From positions 1 to 36,145 of the forward strand of contig CAMCTC010000042.1 of NCBI GenBank assembly GCA_945878355.1: DNA of 36,145 bases. The letters are read 5' to 3'. This stretch comes from Bordetella parapertussis. GTDB taxonomy: Bacteria > Pseudomonadota > Gammaproteobacteria > Burkholderiales > Burkholderiaceae_C. Every line of letters begins with the position of its first letter. Within the stretch, counting starts at the first letter, position 1. The position numbers and the translations under genes were made by a program. Positions 7,568 to 15,948 of the stretch are shown piece after piece. The notes under the pieces were generated by a model, which did not search any database, was not told where the DNA came from, and saw only the letters and a program-made list of their open reading frames with translations.

Positions 7568-8640
7568 GTGGATTGGGTGGTTTGAACAAGTCGCCGAATG
7601 GCGTGGTGGTCGGCCTGGTGCAGTTGCATCTGCCGTTGATCGAGACGCCGGCGCAGCTGGCGGCGCAGACGCAGCGCATCTGCGAGATGGTCGGCAAGGC
7701 GCGGCGCAACCTGGCCACGATGGACCTGGTGGTGTTTCCCGAGTACGCGCTGCACGGCCTGAGCATGAGCATCGCGCCCGAGCTGATGGTCACGCTGGAC
7801 GGCCCCGAGGTGGCGGCGTTCAAGGCGGCTTGCGTGCAGCACCGCATCTGGGGCTGCTTCTCGATCATGGAGGCTAACCCCGACGGCAACCCGTACAACA
7901 GCGGCCTGATCATCGACGACCAGGGCGAGATCAAGCTGTACTACCGCAAGCTGCACCCCTGGGTGCCGGTCGAGCCCTGGGAGCCTGGCAACCTGGGCGT
8001 GCCGGTGTGCATCGGGCCGCGCGGCGTCAAGCTCGGGCTGATCATCTGCCACGACGGCATGTTCCCCGAGATGGCGCGTGAGGCCGCCTACCGCGGCGCC
8101 GAGATCATCTTGCGCACCGCCGGCTACACCGCGCCGATCCGCCATGCCTGGCAGATCACCAACCAGGCGAACGCGTTTCAGAATCTCGCTATCACCGCCA
8201 GCGTCTGCCTGTGCGGATCGGACGGCAGTCTCGACTCGATGGGCGAGGCGATGTTCTGCAACTTCGATGGCACCGTCATCGCCCAGGGCGGCGGCCGCGT
8301 CGACGAAATCATCAGCGCCGAACTGCGGCCCGACCTGGTGCGCGAGGCGCGCGCTGGCTGGGGCGTCGAGAACAACCCCTACCAGCTCGGCCACCGCGGC
8401 TATGTGGCGGTGGCCGGCGGCGCGATGGACTGCCCCTACACCTTCATGCGCGACATGGTGGCTGGCACGCTGCGCTGGCCCTGGGAGGACCAGGTGCAGG
8501 TGACCGACGGCAGTCCTTGCGGCTTCGCGCCACCCGGCCGCGTCTATGTCGGCGAAGAGCTCAACCCGGTAGTGCCCGATCCGGTGGTGCCCGATCCGGT
8601 GGTGCGTGACACCAGCCCCGCGATGAAGAGAGTTGCCTGA
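7564..8640 (+). CDS. amiF: AmiF-type formamidase, nitrilase superfamily
   Basis: The 358-residue cytosolic enzyme resembles Helicobacter AmiF along its whole length, comparing with my memory of that protein. Shared blocks include [64 protein letters not shown] and LRWPWED. The nitrilase catalytic triad is intact as Glu60, Lys129 and Cys162. AmiF hydrolyses formamide to formate and ammonia; aliphatic amidase AmiE is the nearest alternative. Its substrate in this operon is uncertain: it might process a formyl or carboxamide by-product of ureide breakdown, or a different amide imported by the same transporter. The gene overlaps the permease stop by ATGA and ends 2 bases before biuH. The C-terminal tail carries a short VVPDP repeat not expected in the family. 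Confidence 0.88.
   Translation: MSGLGGLNKSPNGVVVGLVQLHLPLIETPAQLAAQTQRICEMVGKARRNLATMDLVVFPEYALHGLSMSIAPELMVTLDGPEVAAFKAACVQHRIWGCFSIMEANPDGNPYNSGLIIDDQGEIKLYYRKLHPWVPVEPWEPGNLGVPVCIGPRGVKLGLIICHDGMFPEMAREAAYRGAEIILRTAGYTAPIRHAWQITNQANAFQNLAITASVCLCGSDGSLDSMGEAMFCNFDGTVIAQGGGRVDEIISAELRPDLVREARAGWGVENNPYQLGHRGYVAVAGGAMDCPYTFMRDMVAGTLRWPWEDQVQVTDGSPCGFAPPGRVYVGEELNPVVPDPVVPDPVVRDTSPAMKRVA
8566..8607 (+). repeat. 15-bp tandem repeat in the 3' end of the formamidase gene
   Basis: Two full copies and one partial copy of the unit CCGGTRGTGCCCGAT follow one another in frame. They encode Pro-Val-Val-Pro-Asp repeats in the C-terminal tail. The unit length is a multiple of three, so copy-number change would not break the frame. 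The repeat lies after the last conserved block and is probably a neutral slippage product. Confidence 0.75.
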
Positions 8641-8642
8641 CC

Positions 8643-9335
8643 ATGACCACGATCGCCTCCGTCCCCTACGCCTGGCCCTACGACGGCCAGCTCACGCCCG
8701 CCAACACCGCGCTGGTCATCATCGACATGCAGACCGATTTCTGCGGCGTCGGCGGTTATGTCGACAAGATGGGTTACGACCTGTCGATGACGCGCTCACC
8801 AATCGCGCCGCTGCAGCGCCTGTTGGCCGAAGCCCGCCGCGTCGGCCTGCATGTGATCCACACCCGCGAAGGCCACCGGCCCGATCTGTCGGACCTGCCG
8901 GCCAACAAGCGCTGGCGCTCGCGGCAGATCGGTGAGGCCGGCGTCGGCATCGGCGATGTCGGTCCCTGCGGCCGCATCCTGGTTCGCGGCGAGCCCGGTT
9001 GGGACATCATCCCCGAGCTCTACCCCATCGCCGGCGAGCCCATCATCGACAAGCCCGGCAAGGGCAGTTTCTACGCCACGGACCTGGACTTGCTGCTGCG
9101 CACGCTGGGTGTGCGCAACCTGATCCTGACGGGCATCACGACAGATGTTTGCGTTCAGACGACGATGCGCGACGCCAACGACCGCGGCTACGAATGCGTG
9201 CTGCTCGCCGATTGCACCGGCGCCACCGATGCCGGCAACCACGCCGCGGCGCTGAAGATGATCCAGATGCAGGGCGGCGTGTTTGGCGCAGTGGCCGACT
9301 CGGCGGCGCTGATCGCGGCGCTGGCCCTGTTCTGA
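8643..9335 (+). CDS. biuH: Biuret amidohydrolase (isochorismatase-like cysteine hydrolase)
   Basis: The 230-residue protein closely follows the Rhizobium biuret hydrolase BiuH as I remember it. Both have YAWPYDG-type openings, then [89 protein letters not shown] and a late MQGGVFGAV. The isochorismatase-like triad is Asp28, Lys137 and Cys170. BiuH hydrolyses biuret to allophanate and ammonia in the cytosol. An allophanate hydrolase gene lies downstream, which supports the assignment over the related ureidoacrylate hydrolase RutB; no other rut gene is present. It begins 2 bases after the formamidase stop and is followed by the ATPase gene 13 bases later. Confidence 0.87.
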   Translation: MTTIASVPYAWPYDGQLTPANTALVIIDMQTDFCGVGGYVDKMGYDLSMTRSPIAPLQRLLAEARRVGLHVIHTREGHRPDLSDLPANKRWRSRQIGEAGVGIGDVGPCGRILVRGEPGWDIIPELYPIAGEPIIDKPGKGSFYATDLDLLLRTLGVRNLILTGITTDVCVQTTMRDANDRGYECVLLADCTGATDAGNHAAALKMIQMQGGVFGAVADSAALIAALALF

Positions 9336-9348
9336 CCGGCGCAGCGCG

Positions 9349-10917
9349 ATGCACGCCCTGACGCTCGAGACCTTCAAGCTGACCAAGCGCTTCGGCGCGT
9401 TCACCGCGCTCGACGGTGTGTCGCTCAAGGTCCGGCCCGGCACGGTGCACGCGCTGTTGGGCGAGAACGGCGCCGGCAAGAGCACTTTCGTCAAATGCGT
9501 GGTCGGCTATTACCGGCCCGAGGACGGCGCGGTGCTGGTCGATGGCCGCGAGTGCGACATCCATTCGCCCACCGTCGCGCGCGATCTGGGCATCGGCATG
9601 GTCTACCAGCACTTCACTGTCGTGCCCGGCATGACGGTGGCCGAGAACCTGCTGCTGGCGCGCGGCCGGATACCGGCGGTGATCGACTGGCCGGCGGCGC
9701 GGGCCGAGCTGTCGGCCTTTCTGGCGACTGCGCCGTTCCAGCTCGACCTCGACGCGACGCCGCTAGACCTGTCGGCCGGCGCGAAGCAGAAGCTGGAGAT
9801 CCTCAAGCAGCTGTTCCTGAAGCCTCGGCTGCTGATCCTCGACGAGCCGACCTCGGTGCTGACGCCGCAAGAGGCCGACGAGGTGCTGGGCGCGCTGCGC
9901 GAGCGGGCCCATGCTGGGGACTGCTCGGTGATCCTGATCACCCACAAGTTCCGCGAGGTGCTGGCGTTTGCCGACGATGTGTCGGTGCTGCGGCGCGGCG
10001 CGTTGGTCGAGAGCCTGGCGGTGGCCGCCACCACGCCGCAGCACCTGGCGCAGGCGATGGTGGGCGAAGGCCGTGCGGTGGCGCAGCCGCTGACCCGGCA
10101 GGTACGCGATCCTGGCCCGGTGCAACTGGCGGTGGCCGGCCTGCAGGTGATGGGCGACCGGGGCGAGTTGGCGGTGCAAGGCCTGGACCTGGCGGTGCGG
10201 GCCGGCGAGATCGTCGGCGTCGCCGGGGTCTCGGGCAACGGCCAGCGCGAGCTGATGCAGGCGCTGACCGGCCAGCGCCGGCGCGCCGCCGGCAGCGTGC
10301 GGGTGGCCGGCCAGCCCTATGCCGCCACTCGGCGCCAGAACCGCGAGCTGAAGGTGCGCGCGCTGCCCGAGGAGCCGCTGCTCAACGCCTGCGTTGCCGA
10401 GCTCAGCGTGGCCCAGAACATGGCGTTGCGCCAGTTCGACGAGGCGCCGTTCGCCAGCGCGGCCGCGACCGGCGGCTGGGTGCGCTGGGGCCGGCTGCGC
10501 CAGCGCGCGCGGGACTGGATCGCCGAATACGGCGTCAAGACCCAGGGCGAGCGGGCGGCGATGCGCAGCCTGTCGGGCGGCAACGTGCAACGCGCCGTGC
10601 TGGCGCGCGAGCTCGCCGGCGAGGCTGCGCTGCTGCTGGTCAGCAACCCGGTGTTCGGGCTGGACTTTGCCGCGGTGGCCGAGATCCACGGCCGCTTGAT
10701 GGCCGCGCGCAACCGGGGTGCGGCGGTGCTGCTGGTCAGCGAAGACCTGGACGAGTTGCTGCTGCTGGCCGACCGCATCGTCGTGATGAGCGAAGGCCGG
10801 ATCGTCTTCGATGTGCCCGCCCGGCAGGCCGACCGGCGCGAGCTGGGCGCATTCATGGGCGGCAAGGCCCAAGTCGAAGCGCCCATCCCTGTTGGCTTGA
10901 TCCCGGAGGCCGCATGA
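9349..10917 (+). CDS. ABC transporter ATPase with two nucleotide-binding domains (BMP/sugar type)
   Basis: The 522-residue protein is a tandem ATPase of the sugar/nucleoside importer class (RbsA/YufO-like) and should drive the importer encoded just upstream. Domain 1 has an intact Walker [10 protein letters not shown] at residues 38-46, a signature loop [11 protein letters not shown], and Walker [14 protein letters not shown]. Domain 2 starts near residue 260, with a degenerate Walker A (GVSGNGQRE), a good signature ([15 protein letters not shown]) and a weakened Walker B lacking the acidic pair ([12 protein letters not shown]). One full and one degenerate site are usual for this class. The gene is separated from its permease genes by two hydrolase genes and overlaps the next hydrolase by ATGA, which ties transport and catabolism into one operon. 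Confidence 0.9.
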   Translation: MHALTLETFKLTKRFGAFTALDGVSLKVRPGTVHALLGENGAGKSTFVKCVVGYYRPEDGAVLVDGRECDIHSPTVARDLGIGMVYQHFTVVPGMTVAENLLLARGRIPAVIDWPAARAELSAFLATAPFQLDLDATPLDLSAGAKQKLEILKQLFLKPRLLILDEPTSVLTPQEADEVLGALRERAHAGDCSVILITHKFREVLAFADDVSVLRRGALVESLAVAATTPQHLAQAMVGEGRAVAQPLTRQVRDPGPVQLAVAGLQVMGDRGELAVQGLDLAVRAGEIVGVAGVSGNGQRELMQALTGQRRRAAGSVRVAGQPYAATRRQNRELKVRALPEEPLLNACVAELSVAQNMALRQFDEAPFASAAATGGWVRWGRLRQRARDWIAEYGVKTQGERAAMRSLSGGNVQRAVLARELAGEAALLLVSNPVFGLDFAAVAEIHGRLMAARNRGAAVLLVSEDLDELLLLADRIVVMSEGRIVFDVPARQADRRELGAFMGGKAQVEAPIPVGLIPEAA

Positions 10918-11612
10918 CCGCGTTGCCAGCCCAGCCCTTTGACTTTCCTTTTGAGCTGGCGCGCTGCGCGCTGGTCATCATCGACATGCAGCGCGATTTC
11001 GTCGAGCCCGGCGGCTTCGGCGCGACGCTGGGCAACGACGTCAGCCCGCTGCAGGCCATCGTGCCCACTTGCGCTGCGGTGCTGGCGGCCTGGCGTGCGG
11101 CCGGCGGCTGCGTGGTTCACACCCGCGAGGGCCACCGGCCCGACCTGTCCGACTGCCCGCCTGCCAAATTGTCACGCGGCAACCCGAGTCTGCGCATCGG
11201 CGACCTGGGCCCGATGGGCCGGGTGCTGGTGATCGGTGAGCCCGGACACGCCATCGTGCCGGCGCTGGCGCCAGTGCCCGGCGAACTGGTGATCGACAAG
11301 CCCGGCAAGGGCGCTTTCTACGCCACGCCGCTGCAGGCCGAACTGCAGCAGCGCGGCATCCGCCAGCTGGTGCTGATGGGCGTGACCACCGAGGTCTGCG
11401 TGCAGACGACGATGCGCGAGGCCAACGACCGCGGCTACGACTGCCTGTTGATCGAGGACGCGACCGACAGCTACTTCTCCGAGTTCAAGGTCGCCACGCT
11501 GTCGATGATCACCGCCCAGGGCGGCATCGTCGGTTGGGTGGCCCCGGCCGCCGTGGTGCTGACCGCGCTGCTGGATGCCGCTGTGCTGCCTGTGACGACG
11601 ATGCCCGTTTGA
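10914..11612 (+). CDS. Second isochorismatase-like amidohydrolase (triuret hydrolase-like)
   Basis: The 232-residue protein is a paralogue of the biuret hydrolase in the same operon. It has the same triad, Asp24, Lys129 and Cys162, and shares [26 protein letters not shown] and [17 protein letters not shown]. It differs in the substrate-lining regions: the PANKRWR segment is replaced by PPAKLSRGN, and the C-terminal part carries [20 protein letters not shown]. Known relatives include triuret hydrolase (TrtA), guanylurea hydrolase and ureidoacrylate hydrolase (RutB). Triuret hydrolase would deliver biuret to its neighbour, so I favour it, but sequence reading alone cannot separate these activities. 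It starts inside the ATPase stop codon. Confidence 0.7.
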   Translation: MTALPAQPFDFPFELARCALVIIDMQRDFVEPGGFGATLGNDVSPLQAIVPTCAAVLAAWRAAGGCVVHTREGHRPDLSDCPPAKLSRGNPSLRIGDLGPMGRVLVIGEPGHAIVPALAPVPGELVIDKPGKGAFYATPLQAELQQRGIRQLVLMGVTTEVCVQTTMREANDRGYDCLLIEDATDSYFSEFKVATLSMITAQGGIVGWVAPAAVVLTALLDAAVLPVTTMPV

Positions 11613-11677
11613 CGGCGGCTGTCCGCTTTCTCCCATTCACGCCCGATGACGCCCACTGAGGCCCCGCTGCCCACCCC

Positions 11678-13483
11678 ATGACCACTACCCTGCTGACCCT
11701 GGCCGATTGGCGCGCCGCTTACGCCGCCGGCGCCCAAGCCACCGACCTGTTGGCCCCACTGCTGGCCCGCCTGCACGGCGAGGCCGCCGCTGCCGACCCG
11801 GCCTGGATCCATCGCTGCGCGCCGGATTTCATCGCCGCGCAACTCGCGCAGCTCGCCGGGCGCGACCGCGCCACGCTGCCGCTCTACGGCGTGCCCTTCG
11901 CGGTCAAGGACAACATCGACGTCGCCGGCCTGCCCACCACCGCTGCCTGCCCGGCGTTTGCCCATGTCGCCGCGCACAGCGCGGCAGTGGTGCAGCGCTT
12001 GATGGCGGCCGGCGCGGTGCTGGTCGGCAAGACCAACCTGGACCAGTTCGCCACCGGGCTGGTGGGCACCCGATCGCCCTACGGTGAGGTGCCCAACAGC
12101 TTCGACGGCCAGTATGTCAGCGGCGGCAGCAGCTCGGGCTCGGCCTCGGTGGTCGCGCGCGGGCTGGTCGCGTTCGCGCTCGGCACCGACACCGCAGGGT
12201 CGGGCCGGGTGCCGGCGGGACTGAACAACCTGGTCGGGCTGAAGCCCACGCCAGGCCGGGTGCCGATGGCGGGCGTGCTGCCGGCCTGCCGCACGCTCGA
12301 CGTGGTGTCGGTGCTGGCGCTGACGGTGGCCGACGCGGCCCAGGTGATGGCGGTGATCGAGGGCGCCGAGGACGAGCCCTCGTTCCAGTCCTTTGCGCTG
12401 CAGTTGCCTTGGCTGGGTGGCGCTGCGCTGCGCGTGGGCGTGCCGATGGTCCCCGGCTGCGACGCCGCGCTGGGCTATGACCAGGCTTTCGACGAGGCCG
12501 TGGCGCAGCTGCGCGCCTGGGGGCTGGTGCCGCAGCCGGTCGACATGAGCCCGTTGTTCGAGGTCGCCCGGTTGCTCTACGACGGCCCCTGGGTCGCAGA
12601 ACGCTATGCGGTGGTGCAGGCGCTGTTCGACCACCAGCCCGAGGCGCTGGACGCCACGGTGCGCCGGGTGATCGCCAGGGCCGGTGAGTTCGATGCGGCC
12701 TCGGCCTTCCGCGCCCGCTACGCGCTGGAGGACCTGCGTCGGCAGTTGGTGCCGCTGTGGCAGCAGATCGACGTGCTGATGGTGCCCACCACGCCGACCT
12801 GCCCGACGCGCGCGGCGGTCGCGGCCGAGCCGGTGCTGCGCAATTCCGAGCTCGGCCGCTTCACCAACTTCGTCAACCTGCTGGGCCAGGCCGCGCTGGC
12901 GCTGCCCAGCGGCGTCAGCCCCAGCGGACTGCCCTTTGGCGTCACCTTCATCGCGCCGGGCGGCAGCGACGCCGCGCTGGTCGACCTGGGCTTGCGCTGG
13001 GAGGCGGCCCGGGCTCAGCCGCTGGGTTGCCGGCTGCGCCCGGCCACGCCGGCCGATCGCACGCTGCAGGCCGGCCCGGCCGCCGCCGCGACGCTGGCGC
13101 TGGCGGTGGTGGGTGCGCACCTGGCCGGCATGCCGCTGCACGGCCAGCTGGCCGAGCGTGGCTGCCGGCTGCGTTCAGCCACCAGCACGGCAGCGCAGTA
13201 CCGGCTTTACGCGCTGCCAGGCACCTCGCCGCCCAAGCCCGGGTTGGCACGGGTGGCGGCGGGCGAGACAGGCCAGGCGATCGAGGTCGAGGTCTATGAC
13301 ATGCCGGCTGCAGCGCTGGGCAGTTTCCTGGCCCTGATCCCGCCGCCGCTGGGCCTGGGATCGGTGCAACTGGCCGACGGGAGCTGGGTCAAGGGCTTCA
13401 TCTGCGAGGGCGCGGGCCTGGTCGGCGCCACCGACATCAGCGCTTTCGGCGGCTGGCGTGCCTACCGGGCGGCGCAACAATGA
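11678..13483 (+). CDS. atzF: Allophanate hydrolase
   Basis: The enzyme hydrolyses allophanate (urea-1-carboxylate) to ammonia and CO2 and would complete biuret breakdown in the cytosol. The 601-residue length matches AtzF and the hydrolase half of urea amidolyase. The amidase-signature triad is visible as Lys77 (PFAVKDNIDV), cis-Ser151 (GGSSSGSASV) and nucleophile Ser175 (GTDTAGSGRVPAG). The spacing of 74 and 24 residues equals what I recall for AtzF. From about residue 465 the separate C-terminal domain follows, with YALPGTSPPKPGL and the closing GFICEGAGL...TDISAFGGWRAYR; in AtzF this domain takes part in the final decarboxylation. No biotin-dependent urea carboxylase gene lies nearby, so allophanate comes from biuret rather than urea. 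Its stop overlaps the next gene by ATGA. Confidence 0.93.
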   Translation: MTTTLLTLADWRAAYAAGAQATDLLAPLLARLHGEAAAADPAWIHRCAPDFIAAQLAQLAGRDRATLPLYGVPFAVKDNIDVAGLPTTAACPAFAHVAAHSAAVVQRLMAAGAVLVGKTNLDQFATGLVGTRSPYGEVPNSFDGQYVSGGSSSGSASVVARGLVAFALGTDTAGSGRVPAGLNNLVGLKPTPGRVPMAGVLPACRTLDVVSVLALTVADAAQVMAVIEGAEDEPSFQSFALQLPWLGGAALRVGVPMVPGCDAALGYDQAFDEAVAQLRAWGLVPQPVDMSPLFEVARLLYDGPWVAERYAVVQALFDHQPEALDATVRRVIARAGEFDAASAFRARYALEDLRRQLVPLWQQIDVLMVPTTPTCPTRAAVAAEPVLRNSELGRFTNFVNLLGQAALALPSGVSPSGLPFGVTFIAPGGSDAALVDLGLRWEAARAQPLGCRLRPATPADRTLQAGPAAAATLALAVVGAHLAGMPLHGQLAERGCRLRSATSTAAQYRLYALPGTSPPKPGLARVAAGETGQAIEVEVYDMPAAALGSFLALIPPPLGLGSVQLADGSWVKGFICEGAGLVGATDISAFGGWRAYRAAQQ

Positions 13484-13884
13484 ACCCGGCGCTGATCGAC
13501 GATCCGCTGGTGCTGGCCGAGGTCACCGCGGTGTTTCACGCCTACGAGGCGGCGCTGATGGCCAACGACGTGGCCGCGCTCAACGCCTACTTTTGGGCCG
13601 ATGCACGCACCACGCGCTACGGCATCGCCGACCGGCAGTGGGGCATCGACGAGCTGGTGGCGTTCCGCGCCGCCACCCCTGCGCCAAGCTTCACCCGAGC
13701 GCTGCATCACTTGCGCATCGCTGCATTCGGGCCGGACATGGCGGTGGCACAGGTCGAATTCGAGCGCAGCGACACCTGTCTGCGCGGCTTCCAGAGCCAG
13801 ACCTGGGTGCGGCTGGCGCCGGGTCCTACGGGTTGGAGGATTGTTGGCGCCCATGTCAGCATGATCCCGTTTGAAGCGCTTTGA
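13480..13884 (+). CDS. AtzH/HpxZ-type small protein (DUF3225, NTF2-like fold)
   Basis: The 134-residue protein matches the HpxZ/AtzH family (DUF3225): LAEVTAVFHAYEAALMANDV, then FWADARTTRYGIADRQWGI, LHHLRIAAFGPDMAVAQVEF, GFQSQTWVRLAPG and a terminal WRIVGAHVSMIP. HpxZ is encoded with oxalurate catabolism genes, and AtzH accompanies cyanuric acid catabolism genes (AtzD-E-F-G). I recall a proposed role in decarboxylating unstable dicarboxylated urea intermediates, but I am not certain of it. The position directly after, and overlapping, the allophanate hydrolase gene supports a helper role at the carboxy-urea step. Unlike the Pseudomonas cluster, no AtzG/AtzE amidase pair is present here. Confidence 0.82.
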   Translation: MNPALIDDPLVLAEVTAVFHAYEAALMANDVAALNAYFWADARTTRYGIADRQWGIDELVAFRAATPAPSFTRALHHLRIAAFGPDMAVAQVEFERSDTCLRGFQSQTWVRLAPGPTGWRIVGAHVSMIPFEAL

Positions 13885-13911
13885 GGGCCTGCTGCCATTG
13901 ATGGCCCCGCG

Positions 13912-14637
13912 ATGTCGCCAACCCACGACCCCAGCCAGGATGCCCGGCGCGCCGGCGGCGCCACGCCGCCGTCCGAGACGCCGACGCTGGCCGACCTGGC
14001 CTACGCACAGCTCAAAAAGCTGATATTCGATTTCACGCTGATGCCGGGCGAGCGCTGCAGCGAGAGCGAGCTGGCGCAGCGCCTGGCGATCAGCCGCACA
14101 CCGCTGCGCCAGGCGCTGCAGCGCCTGGAGCGCGAAGGTTTTCTGCAGGTGCTGCCGCGCGTGGGCTGGCAGGTGGCGCAGCTGGACTTCGATGTATTCG
14201 ACGAGCTCTACGACCTGCGTGTGCTGATCGAATGCCATGCGGCACAGCAACTGGCTGTCGCCGACCAGCGGCCAGCGCTGCCGGGTTTGGCCGATGTCTG
14301 GTTGGTGCCACCTGGCGAGCGGCTGACCGACGGCGCGGCGGTAGGCCAGGCCGACGAAGCGTTTCACGCTGAGCTGGTGTTGAGCAGCGGCAACCGCGAG
14401 ATGGCGCGCGTGCACCGCGAGATCACCGAGCGCATCCGCATCATCCGCCGGCTTGATTTCACCAAGGGCACACGGGTGCATGCCACCTACGAAGAGCATG
14501 CGCAGATCCTGAGCGCGATCACCCGACGCCGTGGCGACGAGGCCCAGCGCCTGCTGCGGGCCCATGTCGAGCAGAGCAAGCTCGAGGTGCGGCACATCAC
14601 GCTCGACATGTTGTACCGGGCGCGGCGCAGCGCCTGA
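13912..14637 (+). CDS. GntR-family regulator, FCD subfamily
   Basis: The 241-residue protein has an N-terminal winged helix-turn-helix at about residues 25-90 (YAQLKKLIFDFTLMPGERCS, SELAQRLAISRTPLRQALQ, LEREGFLQVLPRVGWQV). An all-helical FCD ligand-binding domain follows, with ECHAAQQL, EAFHAELVLSSGNREM and YEEHAQIL, carrying the Asp/His residues that bind metal in this group. Such regulators are cytosolic dimers that usually repress catabolic and uptake operons until a carboxylate-type ligand binds. It is the last gene of the ureide operon, 27 bases after the AtzH-like gene. It probably controls this operon, the following transporter, or both. Confidence 0.88.
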   Translation: MSPTHDPSQDARRAGGATPPSETPTLADLAYAQLKKLIFDFTLMPGERCSESELAQRLAISRTPLRQALQRLEREGFLQVLPRVGWQVAQLDFDVFDELYDLRVLIECHAAQQLAVADQRPALPGLADVWLVPPGERLTDGAAVGQADEAFHAELVLSSGNREMARVHREITERIRIIRRLDFTKGTRVHATYEEHAQILSAITRRRGDEAQRLLRAHVEQSKLEVRHITLDMLYRARRSA

Positions 14638-14927
14638 TTTGACCGGCCCGCGCTGTCAGCCGCAACGCTGATTCGCGAACGGCCTGCGATCAATCCACCG
14701 CCCGATGCCGCGCAAGCTGGCGGCTTGAGCCGGCTGACTTGCTGGTGCGATTACCATCTGCAACCTGACGTTCACTGTGGGGCCCCATCCCAGGAGAACC
14801 GCATCGTCAATCTGCTGCGCCTTCATGCGGGCTATCGTCACCCCGACAGAGGGTGGAACCCGATGGATGGGCAGGAACGTCACTTGCCAAATCGCTGATC
14901 CTATTGAATTCAACCCGAGGAGCTCGC
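14638..14927. other. Spacer before the second BMP transporter
   Basis: The 290 bases between the regulator gene and the next binding-protein gene hold no convincing gene. An isolated AGGAG at 14792-14796 precedes a 31-codon open frame that lacks a start codon. The palindrome GGGGCCCC lies at about 14780-14787. The region should contain the promoter of the second transporter, but I could not identify matching -35 and -10 boxes. Confidence 0.4.
14917..14922 (+). promoter_or_regulatory. Ribosome binding site deciding the start of the second binding protein
   Basis: GAGGAG lies 5 bases before the ATG at 14928. This start also places a signal peptide at the N-terminus, whereas the longer frame from 14853 would bury it. 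The site is therefore taken as the true initiation signal. Confidence 0.75.
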
Positions 14928-15911
14928 ATGTCCCTGTCCCGTCGCCACATCCTGGTCACCACCCTGGCCCTGGCTAGCCTGAGCGCCCCTGCGCTGGCCC
15001 AAAACAAGATCAAGGTCGCTGGCATCTACACCGTCCCGGTGGAGCAGCAGTGGGTCAGTCGCATCGACAAGGCGCTCAAAGCCGCCGTGACGCGAGGCGA
15101 GATCGAATACGTTTTCAGCGAGAACGTGACCGCCGCCGACTACGAGCGCGTGCTGCGCCAGTACGCCGAGAAGGGCAACACCTTGATCGTCGGCGAGGCT
15201 TTTGCGGTCGAGGTCGCTGCGCGCAAGGTGGCCAAGGACTACCCCAAGGTCAGCTTCCTCCTCGGCAGCTCGGGCAAGCCGCAGGAGCCCAACTTCTCTG
15301 TGTTCGACAACTACATCCATGAGCCGGCCTACCTGTCGGGCATGGTCGCTGGTGGCATGACCAAGTCCAACAAGATCGGCATGGTCGGCGGCTTTGCGGT
15401 CCCTGAGGTCAACCGGCTGATGAACGCCTTCATGGCCGGCGCCAAGGAAGTGAACCCCAAGGTCGAATTCAGCATCAGCTTCATCAGCAGCTGGTTCGAC
15501 CCGCCCAAGGCCAAGGAAGCGGCTTTCGCGATGATCGACAAGGGTGCTGACGTGATGTATGCCGAGCGCTTCGGCGTCAGCGACGCGGCCAAGGAGCGCA
15601 AGGTGCTGGCCATCGGCAACGTGATCAACACCCAGAAGGAGTACCCCGACACCGTCGTGGCCTCGGCGATCTGGAACATGGAGCCCAGCGTCAACGCGGC
15701 ATTGGCCGCCGTCAAGGCTGGCAAGTTCAAGGCCGAGGATTACGGTCACCTGAGCTTCATGAAGGCCAAGGGCAGCGAGCTCAGCCCCTTGGGCACGTTC
15801 GAGAAGAAGGTGCCGGCGGCGTTGGTGACCAAGGTCAAGGCCAAGGAGAAGGCCATTCTCAACGGCAGCTTCAAGGTCGTGATCGACGACACGGTGCCCA
15901 AGGCCAAGTGA
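14928..15911 (+). CDS. BMP-family ABC transporter substrate-binding protein, second system
   Basis: The 327-residue precursor starts MSLSRRHILVTTLALASLSAP and ends its signal at ALAQ near residue 25. The S-R-R-H-I-L pattern is compatible with Tat export, though a Sec signal is also possible. The mature protein opens with IKVAGIYTVPVEQQWVSRID, the first strand and ligand loop of the BMP fold in a form with Trp instead of the D-K-S-F-N of PnrA. Later blocks are SVFDNYIHEPAYLSGMVAGG and KIGMVGGFAVPEVNRLMNAF, both typical of COG1744. It heads a four-gene operon encoding a complete importer. Its ligand is unknown; proximity to the ureide genes makes a nitrogen-rich small molecule or nucleobase derivative plausible. 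Confidence 0.85.
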   Translation: MSLSRRHILVTTLALASLSAPALAQNKIKVAGIYTVPVEQQWVSRIDKALKAAVTRGEIEYVFSENVTAADYERVLRQYAEKGNTLIVGEAFAVEVAARKVAKDYPKVSFLLGSSGKPQEPNFSVFDNYIHEPAYLSGMVAGGMTKSNKIGMVGGFAVPEVNRLMNAFMAGAKEVNPKVEFSISFISSWFDPPKAKEAAFAMIDKGADVMYAERFGVSDAAKERKVLAIGNVINTQKEYPDTVVASAIWNMEPSVNAALAAVKAGKFKAEDYGHLSFMKAKGSELSPLGTFEKKVPAALVTKVKAKEKAILNGSFKVVIDDTVPKAK

Positions 15912-15948
15912 TCCACAGGGTCAGAGCGCTTGGCCAGCGGCTGACCCG

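Noticed and set aside
8643..9335. Ureidoacrylate hydrolase RutB as the identity of the first isochorismatase-like enzyme
   Set aside because: No rutA, C, D or F genes are present, the next catabolic gene is allophanate hydrolase, and the sequence blocks follow BiuH more closely.
11471..13141. Minus-strand 556-residue open frame opposite the allophanate hydrolase gene
   Set aside because: The sense strand shows complete catalytic motifs; the antisense product is Gln/Arg/Gly-rich and unconserved.
14792..14898. Ribosome binding site followed by a 31-codon open frame, considered as a leader peptide
   Set aside because: The codon at the right distance is ATC, not a start codon, and the frame has no regulatory codon run.
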